This document shows positions 23,350-29,149 of a DNA stretch of 46,988 bases, piece by piece. Source of the DNA: a virus; the IMG/VR virus record IMGVR_UViG_3300045747_000487, positions 1 through 46,988 of that record, one strand, 5' to 3'. The notes under the pieces are model-generated. The model was not told the origin of the DNA. It did no database searches and saw only the letters and a list, made by a program, of their open reading frames with translations. The translations under genes and the position numbers were made by a program. How positions within the stretch are numbered: position 1 is the stretch's first letter; the number at the start of each line of letters is the position of its first letter.

Positions 23350-23784
23350 TTAAAGCGTAGCCGCCGGGGTGTGATTGCCGGCAAGCGTTTCTTTGATGGC
23401 TTCCACGAGGTCTTCGACATTGTCGTGCGACACGCCGTGAACGGCGGCGTCTCCGCTACCGTACACCACGCACGCCAACTCGCGCCGGTGCCCCTTGATA
23501 TACGTCACGTACACGTTCGGCGTTATGGACAGGTGGCTGCGCAGCGTACCCCACCCAGCGGGGTGCGGGAGGTGCGCTGCGCGTACCGCGCGAAGGACTG
23601 CCGCCGGGGTGATTGGGGTGAGTTCCGCCTTCGCCAACACGGTGTACTCCACGGCGTCGAGAGCGTCTTCCAACGCGCGTATCACGACGGCGCGGGCGGC
23701 TGTGTTCTGGGCGGCTGTGTTGTGGGGGCTTCCGGCGGTGTCGATGATGAAAGCGAGCTTCGCCTGGAGTTGGGTCTTGTTCAT
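23350..23784 (-). CDS. Hypothetical protein, 144 aa (repeated-leader cassette 2)
   Basis: It begins MNKTQLQAKLAFIIDTAGSP behind the repeated leader. Its middle (AVVIRALEDALDAVEYTVLAKAELTP) is helical, and NVYVTYIKGHRRELACVVYG suggests a strand pair. The C-terminal HDNVEDLVEAIKETLAG is another helix. No family is recognised. Confidence 0.55.
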   Translation of the reverse strand: MNKTQLQAKLAFIIDTAGSPHNTAAQNTAARAVVIRALEDALDAVEYTVLAKAELTPITPAAVLRAVRAAHLPHPAGWGTLRSHLSITPNVYVTYIKGHRRELACVVYGSGDAAVHGVSHDNVEDLVEAIKETLAGNHTPAATL

Positions 23785-23818
23785 GGTGTATTTCCTTTGT
23801 GCTTTGTGTGGAGAGGGA

Positions 23819-24151
23819 TTAGGCTGCGTGGTTGTATTCTGGGTTCTGTAGGGCGGCGCGTACCCGCAAAGCTACGTCGCGCACCGTGGTTAGGGTGCGG
23901 CTGCTCACGTAGGCGACTGCGGTGACGTCACCGTCTTCGTCGCGATCATAGGCACACACTTCGTACGTTTCGCGACCCCAGCGCGTGTCGCTGACCTGCA
24001 CAGAGATGTGGCGGGTGATCTCCACTTCGGCGTCTGTGGTGTGAGTGGCTTCGTGGACGGCGAGCACCGGGAGATTGTACGCGGTGCGAAGTTGGGTGGC
24101 CAGAAACTCAGCAGCGGTTTGTTCCGGTTGGTTGGCGGTGTTAGTGCTCAT
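23819..24151 (-). CDS. Hypothetical protein, 110 aa (repeated-leader cassette 3)
   Basis: An N-terminal helix (QPEQTAAEFLATQLRTAYNLP) is followed by a strand-rich part (AEVEITRHISVQVSDTRWGRETYEVCAYD) and TTVRDVALRVRAALQNPEYNHAA. It may be a small alpha/beta protein. No domain is recognised. Confidence 0.55.
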   Translation of the reverse strand: MSTNTANQPEQTAAEFLATQLRTAYNLPVLAVHEATHTTDAEVEITRHISVQVSDTRWGRETYEVCAYDRDEDGDVTAVAYVSSRTLTTVRDVALRVRAALQNPEYNHAA

Positions 24152-24209
24152 GGCGTGTTTCCTTTGTGCTTTGTGTTGGGAAGTGGGGGCGTTAGCCCCG
24201 GTGTACTCG

Positions 24210-24608
24210 TTAGGCTCCGTTGTGCTTCGACTCTACTGCCTTGCCCTCGTAGTCCGCGAAGAAGCCGATGACGCGGCAGTTGCGTGCCGAGCGGCTGTCG
24301 ATACGCGGCGTGATCGCGCTCATGGTGCCCTTCTCCGGGTAGAAGTAGCAGCCGCCCTCCCAGACCTTTTCGCCGGTGGGGAACATCACCGCGAAGCCGT
24401 GTATGTAGATGTACGGGGACATAGTAGCCACGAGCGGGGTATTCACCCCGGAGCACTCTACGGTCTTGCGGACGCCGAAGAGCGTGACGTCCACGGTGTA
24501 GCGGTCCGCTGTACGCGTTACGCCGTAGGACACCCAGCTGTACGGCTCGCCTTTGGTGTGGGTGTCGAAGTGCACTTCAAGCGGCTTGCGGGGGTTGTAG
24601 TTAAGCAT
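24210..24608 (-). CDS. Hypothetical protein, 132 aa (repeated-leader cassette 4)
   Basis: The start at 24608 follows the repeated leader; longer starts run into the next gene. The protein is strand-rich (YTVDVTLFGVRKTVECSG, MSPYIYIHGFAVMFPTGEKVWEGGCYFYPEKGTMSAITPRID) with several Cys and aromatic residues. The function is unknown. Confidence 0.55.
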   Translation of the reverse strand: MLNYNPRKPLEVHFDTHTKGEPYSWVSYGVTRTADRYTVDVTLFGVRKTVECSGVNTPLVATMSPYIYIHGFAVMFPTGEKVWEGGCYFYPEKGTMSAITPRIDSRSARNCRVIGFFADYEGKAVESKHNGA

Positions 24609-24645
24609 GGCGTGTTTCCTTTGCGCTTTGTGTTGGGGTGGGGGG

Positions 24646-24963
24646 TTATGCCAGCTTGGCGATGTAGCGGGCGTAGGCGTAGCCCTCTGTGACCACGAGG
24701 TAGCGTGCGCCGTGGCGAAACAGTACGAAGGCGGGCAACTCACGTTGCGCGAATTCGGCGGTGAAGTTGTCGTACGGGTTGGGGCTGGACGTACCGAACG
24801 CCACCAGCGCGTCGACCATCGGGGCGTCCGCTACGGCGCTGCGAACGACCGTGGCGCGCGCTACGTCGCTCCACAGGGCAGGCTTGCACACAAACGCGTC
24901 GGGGTTGTGCGAGAGAAGGGTGGCGGCTTTACGGGCGGCTGCGAGGGGGCTGAACTTGTTCAT
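24646..24963 (-). CDS. Hypothetical protein, 105 aa; first gene after a promoter
   Basis: TAGGAGCC precedes the ATG at 24963. The sequence is helical then mixed: NKFSPLAAARKAATLLSHNPDAF, later AFVLFRHGARYLVVTEGYAYARYIAKLA. No domain is seen. It is the first gene of the transcript from the promoter at 25036-25064, like the 97-aa gene at 11805, with which it shares a leader element. Confidence 0.6.
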   Translation of the reverse strand: MNKFSPLAAARKAATLLSHNPDAFVCKPALWSDVARATVVRSAVADAPMVDALVAFGTSSPNPYDNFTAEFAQRELPAFVLFRHGARYLVVTEGYAYARYIAKLA

Positions 24964-24976
24964 TTGAGGCTCCTAT

Positions 24977-24993
24977 GTACACGGTTGGTTGGG
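24977..24993 (-). promoter_or_regulatory. Shared leader element (copy 2)
   Basis: CCCAACCAACCGTGTAC on the minus strand, about 14 bases before the ATG at 24963, is identical to 12112-12128. Both copies lie in 60-70-nt leaders of promoter-proximal small genes. Confidence 0.65.
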
Positions 24994-25035
24994 ACTTCAC
25001 TTCACGGCACCTTGTTTCGGCTACCGCTACGCGGT

Positions 25036-25064
25036 AGTCTAGCACAAACCAAGCGACAAGGCAA
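25036..25064 (-). promoter_or_regulatory. Leftward sigma70-like promoter in an AT-rich gap
   Basis: -35 TTGCCT (25059-25064), 17-base spacer, -10 TAGACT (25036-25041). An AT-rich stretch with A/T runs lies directly upstream (25065-25110) and could act as an UP element. The gap 24964-25118 holds no gene. Confidence 0.6.
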
Positions 25065-25118
25065 GCGATATTTTGCTTTTTCGTAAACTATTTTTGTTTG
25101 TCCCAATAAATCAAGCAC

Positions 25119-25772
25119 TTAGAAGCCACAAGCCAAGCACTTATTTTCGCGCCGCCACCGGCTTGTCTTGCTCGTTATACGCGCCGCGTGCGCCGCCACC
25201 GGCTTGTCTTGCTCGTTATACGCGCCGCGTGCGCCGTAGCTGGCGTGCTCGGGTACGTGTGCGTGTGCGAAGAAGACCACCTGCCCTAGCTTCGTGCCGG
25301 GCGGTATGGTGAGGAAGTGGTGTTGCGTCAGGTTCTTCAGCTCGATCACGAGCGAAGACCCGCGCCACCCCGCCGACAGCCAGTGCGGGTTCAGCGTGGA
25401 CAACCCGCTGCGCGACATCGTGCTGCTGGCGCAGTACGTGGCGCTGAGCCAGGGTGGGAGGTTGAACACTTCGCGGCTCGTCACCAGCGCGAAGTCCCCT
25501 GGCGTGAGTAGCACCGGGTGCTCTGCTGTGACTTTCTTTTCCCGGAACGCGAGCGGATCGCGCGACGCGAGGTTCACCCGGCGGGCGCTCATCGTGGCGG
25601 GCACCTCTTCGTACAGCACCGTGTCGCCGCAGGTAAGGTCGATGCTGGAGGCGTTGATATGCTCGGGGCGTACGCCCTTCGCCACCCCCTGCGCCACCAG
25701 GCGGCACAAATCTTGATACGACAGCACGCCGGGGGCGTAGCCGTGGTTGGTTTGATTCAGACTGTCTATCAC
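25119..25772 (-). CDS. dCTP deaminase (dCTP deaminase/dUTPase fold) with altered C-terminus
   Basis: The 217-aa protein has INASSIDLTCGD (40-50), LLTPGDFALVTSREVFNLPPWLS (88-110), SRSGLS (120-125, the RSSxxRxG-like loop), and AGWRGSSLVIELKNLT (134-149) with the probable catalytic Glu144. LTIPPGTKLGQVVFF and YGARGAYNEQ complete the fold. The enzyme makes dUTP from dCTP, the entry point to dUMP and 5-hmdUMP here. A 41-bp tandem duplication shifts the frame after Ala194: without it the protein would end ARK, but now it carries 23 extra residues (HAARITSKTSRWRRENKCLACGF). Activity may depend on this C-terminal lid. Confidence 0.85.
   Translation of the reverse strand: MIDSLNQTNHGYAPGVLSYQDLCRLVAQGVAKGVRPEHINASSIDLTCGDTVLYEEVPATMSARRVNLASRDPLAFREKKVTAEHPVLLTPGDFALVTSREVFNLPPWLSATYCASSTMSRSGLSTLNPHWLSAGWRGSSLVIELKNLTQHHFLTIPPGTKLGQVVFFAHAHVPEHASYGARGAYNEQDKPVAAHAARITSKTSRWRRENKCLACGF
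25149..25230 (-). repeat. 41-bp tandem duplication causing a frameshift
   Basis: Bases 25149-25189 and 25190-25230 are identical, with gcgccg repeated once more after the second copy. Since 41 is not a multiple of three, the duplication shifts the reading frame of the dCTP deaminase near its end. Perfect identity implies it is recent. Confidence 0.93.
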
Positions 25773-26212
25773 GTCGGGTCTCCGTCAGTGGGGCGTTTCC
25801 AGTTCAACGCGGGTAAGGTGTGCGCGCTGGCGCGGGCAGTGTGCGCTGCGCGGCGCGCTTTGTCCGGCGCGCGATGACGCGCCAACTTGTTTCGTCCGGA
25901 TAACACGAGCGCGCCGCCCGTTGCGAGCGCCTCTGCGGTCTGTGGGGGCTCGTTCATGGACAGTACGCGGTAGCAGTACTGCGTCGCCATCTCGCGCGTC
26001 GCCACGTGCAGCGGATCGACGGGATTCCACCCGCCGCACAGGATCAGGATACCGCACGGCGTGTCGCAGAGCTGCGTGGCGTCGAGCACCTGCACGTAGA
26101 CAGCGGGCGGTAGGCCGCGCGCCCAGTCGAAGGCTTCTTGCGCCGTAGCGCCCAGCACATAGATGCGTGCGAGCGGACGGTTGGCGTTATCGGGAAGCGG
26201 GGGCAACTTCAT
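25769..26212 (-). CDS. Hypothetical protein, 147 aa, nucleoside-related fold possible
   Basis: The start is ATG at 26212 (ATGA with the J-domain gene). It has RIYVLGATAQEAFDWARG (a strand-helix pair), YVQVLDATQLCDTPCGILILCGGWNPVDPLHVATREMATQYCYRVL and a basic tail. The alternation of hydrophobic strands and helices hints at a Rossmann-like or nucleoside-2-deoxyribosyltransferase-like fold, but no catalytic motif is certain. The stop overlaps the deaminase start by 4 bases. Confidence 0.5.
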   Translation of the reverse strand: MKLPPLPDNANRPLARIYVLGATAQEAFDWARGLPPAVYVQVLDATQLCDTPCGILILCGGWNPVDPLHVATREMATQYCYRVLSMNEPPQTAEALATGGALVLSGRNKLARHRAPDKARRAAHTARASAHTLPALNWKRPTDGDPT

Positions 26213-26598
26213 CGCGCCCCCGAACCTTCGCAGTGCGCGCATATCGTCTTCACGCGCTCGCTGAAACCCTTGCTCTTGTACGTGAAGCCTTTCGCGTCGC
26301 AGTGGGTGCAAGAGCCTTTGTTAAAAAGCACCGTGCGGTACTTCTTGAGGCGTGCTGGGTCGATCAGCGTGTCGTACGCCGTGTTTACTCGCGCCATCAA
26401 GTCCGCCGCCCGAGGTTCGTTGCCCCAGTGGTCCGGGTGCAGCGCCCGTGCGAGCATGTACCGCGCCGTGCGCAGTTCGGCTTCCGTGGCGTCCTTGTGT
26501 ATGTTCAGTAGCGCGTAGTGGTGCGGGGCTTCTTCCAACCCTTGTATCATCGCCATCCGGGCGTGCGCAATCGGTTTTTTCTTCGGAATCGAAGTCAC
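26209..26598 (-). CDS. J-domain (DnaJ-like) protein with a zinc knuckle, 129 aa
   Basis: HHYALLNIHKDATEAELRTARYMLARALHPDHWG carries the HPD motif at residues 54-56, and ARVNTAYDTLIDPARLKKYR closes the J-domain. It ends with CTHCDAKG (Cys97, Cys100) and CAHCEGSG (Cys120, Cys123), one DnaJ-type CxxC...CxxC zinc centre. J-proteins recruit and stimulate Hsp70 (DnaK). No DnaK is encoded in the window, so it would use the host one, for replication complex remodelling or virion folding. Confidence 0.9.
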   Translation of the reverse strand: MTSIPKKKPIAHARMAMIQGLEEAPHHYALLNIHKDATEAELRTARYMLARALHPDHWGNEPRAADLMARVNTAYDTLIDPARLKKYRTVLFNKGSCTHCDAKGFTYKSKGFSERVKTICAHCEGSGAR

Positions 26599-26819
26599 AA
26601 CGGTTTCTCCTTGCGCAGCTGCTGCGCTAAACGGTGCAGGGTGGCGTGAACGTCGAGTTGGGTGTGGCTACGCTTGGGCGTGTATGCGCGTTGCGTAGCG
26701 GCTGTGCCGGTGCGATTCTCCGCCGCCGCGCGCCAGCCGTCATACGCGTACTCCAGCGCAGCCAGTACCGCCGCCGCGACGAAGAGGGACTTGCCGAGTT
26801 CATACAATAGCCGCGCCAT
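26595..26819 (-). CDS. Small membrane protein, 74 aa
   Basis: The ATG at 26819 follows GGAGGTGCCC; longer starts lie inside the next gene. Residues 8-28 (LGKSLFVAAAVLAALEYAYDGW) form one membrane segment, and the remaining 45 residues are basic and soluble. It overlaps both neighbours. The function is unknown. Confidence 0.55.
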   Translation of the reverse strand: MARLLYELGKSLFVAAAVLAALEYAYDGWRAAAENRTGTAATQRAYTPKRSHTQLDVHATLHRLAQQLRKEKPL

Positions 26820-27978
26820 TGGGCACCTCCGCATAAAGGGGCATCTGCGCACGCAGGTCACGCACGTGTACGAAGTCGCCTTGCTCCGTGAGCAGCATTC
26901 CCGTCCGCGTCCACACCCATGTGCGGAAGTCCTGCAGCTGTAGCGGACGTACCGGGTACGTGGGGCGTACGTGGTCGGGAACGACGCACACCGGGGCGGC
27001 AGCGATACCGGGAATGGGGCGGGGGCTGAGCACGCCGTGTTCGCTAACGAAGCCCACCACCTCGGGCTTCCACGCGGGTGGTTCGTTGTCCTTGCGCTCA
27101 CGTACGACCCAGTGAGCGTTCGCGTTCAGCGCGTCCGCCATCCACCTGTACGCGGAGCCTAGGCTCACCCCATACAGCCCGGCAATCGTGTCGGCGATGC
27201 GCGCGGGATCGTCGTGCTTCACGAACGCTGGCGACGCCTTGTCGCACACGTGGTCGAAAGCCGCGAACAGGCTCGCTATGGGCGCGCCGCACCGCTCGCA
27301 CTTCATGGCGTCCCCGCCAGCCCCTACGACGCTGGGGACTGGCGAGGGGGTAGGCTCGGACGGCTTGCGCTTCGGAACGTCGAAGGTGAGCGGTGCGCCG
27401 GGTACGCTCACGGGGTCCGACAACAGCTTCTTCACGAACGCAACCGGCTCGGACGGGTCAGGCGCATGGGACGCGGGTTGCTCGGGCTGTGGGTGGCACT
27501 TGCAACTGTGGGCCACATAGCCGCATTTCTCGCACGGCTGCTGCCCTGTGATCTGAGCAGCCAACGTGATCGCGCCCGGGGCACCTGTGGAAGCAGCGGC
27601 GGCAAGTAGGGCAATGTCGCTGGCGTCGTACTTCGGCGCACGGGGCGCGGCGGGTGCGCTGTGGGGCGCTGTGGGGCGTTGCGTCAGGTAATCCACGAGC
27701 GGTTGCAGGATCGGATTCCACGACCACTCGCCCAGGGGGCTCGTTCGGAACAGCTCGTTCGGCAGCTCCTTGCTGTGGCGGGTACGCAGCGCGAGGCGCA
27801 ACGCGCTGGCGCGTTCGTTGGCGGCGTACAGCTCCTTGCTGAGGCGCTCGATGGCGTCCGCGCTAGCCCCCAGCAGCTCGCGCAAGTCCACGAGGCGCTT
27901 GTGTACGATGCCCTTCGCCCAAAAGTTGCTGTGCTCCTCGCGGAGCGCTGTGATCACTTCGTTATCGTCCGGGTTCAT
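26800..27978 (-). CDS. Multi-domain protein with two Cys-rich knuckles, 392 aa
   Basis: Residues 1-70 are helical and charged (ALREEHSNFWAKGIVHKRLVDLRELLGAS, then a coiled-coil-like AIERLSKELYAANERAS). A Pro/Ala-rich linker leads to CEKCGYVAHSCKC (near 150) and, after a second linker, CERCGAPIASLFAAFDHVC (near 228). Both look like zinc knuckles. The last 150 residues have IAGLYGVSLGSAYRWMADALNANAHWV and FRTWVWTRTGMLLTEQGDFVHV. No family is recognised. Linkers joining separate zinc knuckles suggest a DNA- or protein-binding scaffold. Confidence 0.6.
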   Translation of the reverse strand: MNPDDNEVITALREEHSNFWAKGIVHKRLVDLRELLGASADAIERLSKELYAANERASALRLALRTRHSKELPNELFRTSPLGEWSWNPILQPLVDYLTQRPTAPHSAPAAPRAPKYDASDIALLAAAASTGAPGAITLAAQITGQQPCEKCGYVAHSCKCHPQPEQPASHAPDPSEPVAFVKKLLSDPVSVPGAPLTFDVPKRKPSEPTPSPVPSVVGAGGDAMKCERCGAPIASLFAAFDHVCDKASPAFVKHDDPARIADTIAGLYGVSLGSAYRWMADALNANAHWVVRERKDNEPPAWKPEVVGFVSEHGVLSPRPIPGIAAAPVCVVPDHVRPTYPVRPLQLQDFRTWVWTRTGMLLTEQGDFVHVRDLRAQMPLYAEVPNGAAIV

Positions 27979-28265
27979 GGTTGCTCCTTCAGGGTGGGTG
28001 AGACGTAGTTGCGTTCGGTGTAGAGGGCGGTGCCGGGCGGGATGTCCACGTCACGTACAAACATCGCGTCGTGCCACTCCACCCCGCGCGAGTCCCTACC
28101 GTTGCGGGCGACGTACGCCACGGGCCCATACAGCGGCACGTCAGCGTGTACGGCGTATATCACCTTGCGGCAAAGGTCCGACGGCGTGGCGTACGGATCG
28201 CGCATCCAGCGGTCCACCAGCTGGCGCGCCTCGGCATCGCTGAGCATACGGGGCGGGCGGCTCAT
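27975..28265 (-). CDS. Hypothetical protein, 96 aa
   Basis: It overlaps both neighbours by ATGA. The sequence has LSDAEARQLVDRWMRDPYATPSDLCRKVIYAV followed by a strand-rich end (WHDAMFVRDVDIPPGTALYTERNY). The function is unknown. Confidence 0.55.
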   Translation of the reverse strand: MSRPPRMLSDAEARQLVDRWMRDPYATPSDLCRKVIYAVHADVPLYGPVAYVARNGRDSRGVEWHDAMFVRDVDIPPGTALYTERNYVSPTLKEQP

Positions 28266-28462
28266 CGCGACAACCCCTTTGTTACGCGCTCCACGTGCAG
28301 CTCGCAGTCCACGGTGTAACGCACGTACTGCACGACGGCGTTAACGCCCGCCATCACGAACGCGAGCGGTGCGAGGAGGTTGGTGTGTGCGAGCAACTCC
28401 GCCGCCGCCCATCCGAAGAGCACGCAGGCGAGCATAAGCAGGTACAGCGAAAAGAGTTTCAT
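28262..28462 (-). CDS. Small membrane protein with two spans, 66 aa
   Basis: Two hydrophobic segments, LYLLMLACVLFGWAAAELL (about 6-24) and LAPLAFVMAGVNAVVQYVRY (30-49), are joined by a short turn, with a basic C-terminus. It is not next to the lysis genes. The role is unknown; early phage membrane proteins often act on host functions. Confidence 0.55.
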   Translation of the reverse strand: MKLFSLYLLMLACVLFGWAAAELLAHTNLLAPLAFVMAGVNAVVQYVRYTVDCELHVERVTKGLSR

Positions 28463-28695
28463 GGCTTCGCACCCTCCTGTGCATAGTGGTTCTTGATGCG
28501 CGCTACGGCGTCACGTGCGCCTTCGGGATCGCTGTATGCGAGAAACCTGTCTACAGAGCCTATTTCCCACGCCACCCCCGCTTCGTCCACCGCGAGCACA
28601 ATGATGCGCTCGGTGGCGAGGTCGCGTTGCAGGTCCACCCCGAGCGCCTCCGCGCGCATCACGTTCGCGAGCCGTTCGCGTAGCTGGGCGCTCAT
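28459..28695 (-). CDS. Hypothetical protein, 78 aa
   Basis: It overlaps both neighbours by ATGA. It is predicted to be alpha/beta (RIIVLAVDEAGVAWEIGSVDRFLAYSDPEGARDAVARIKNHY). No family is recognised. Confidence 0.5.
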   Translation of the reverse strand: MSAQLRERLANVMRAEALGVDLQRDLATERIIVLAVDEAGVAWEIGSVDRFLAYSDPEGARDAVARIKNHYAQEGAKP

Positions 28696-29102
28696 ATTTC
28701 CCCCTCCTGGCGCTGCGACTCGCGCTTACGCAACTTCATCGCCAGCTGCCCGCCCACTTCGGCTCGCGCGGCGGTGCGTAGCGCGGCGGTGTACGCACTC
28801 AAGGCTTTGTACACCGCCGTTTCGACCCACAGCCCCGTGTCGAGCCAGAAGTACGGCGGTGTGGGCTGCGGCTCATCGTCTTCCGCCACTAGGCTCTTCG
28901 CGAATGCCCGGCGCGTGCGTTGCTCCGACACCGTGAACCCGTCCACCGCGTCCCCCACGCGGTAGGGCGCGGGCGACGAAGCGCGCCGCACGGTGTCCAC
29001 GCATTCGATGGAGTGTACGACGTAGCGTGTACACCCGCGCACAGCCTCGGGCGTGTCGATCTCGAAAATCCCTTCATAGCGGGGGTGCTCGTAAGTCCTC
29101 AT
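28692..29102 (-). CDS. Hypothetical protein, 136 aa
   Basis: The ATG at 29102 is preferred to an upstream GTG because GAAGGAGC lies 9 bases before it and would be inside the longer version. It has GIFEIDTPEAVRGCTRYVVHSIECVDTVRR and a long C-terminal helix (AVYKALSAYTAALRTAARAEVGGQLAMKLRKR). The function is unknown. Confidence 0.55.
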   Translation of the reverse strand: MRTYEHPRYEGIFEIDTPEAVRGCTRYVVHSIECVDTVRRASSPAPYRVGDAVDGFTVSEQRTRRAFAKSLVAEDDEPQPTPPYFWLDTGLWVETAVYKALSAYTAALRTAARAEVGGQLAMKLRKRESQRQEGEI

Positions 29103-29149
29103 GGTGCTGTGCTCCTTCACGGTTGCGTGTGTTGTGTGTTGCGTGGTGG

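Larger units (their letters stand above)
23310..24632 (-). repeat. Four near-identical 27-base translation leaders
   Basis: The four consecutive genes starting at 23312, 23784, 24151 and 24608 each begin with almost the same minus-strand leader. It starts CACAAAGC, carries the AAAGGAAA ribosome binding site and ends in CCATG. Copies lie at 23310-23336, 23782-23808, 24149-24175 and 24606-24632 and differ at two or three positions. The proteins they precede are not alike. Confidence 0.9.
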
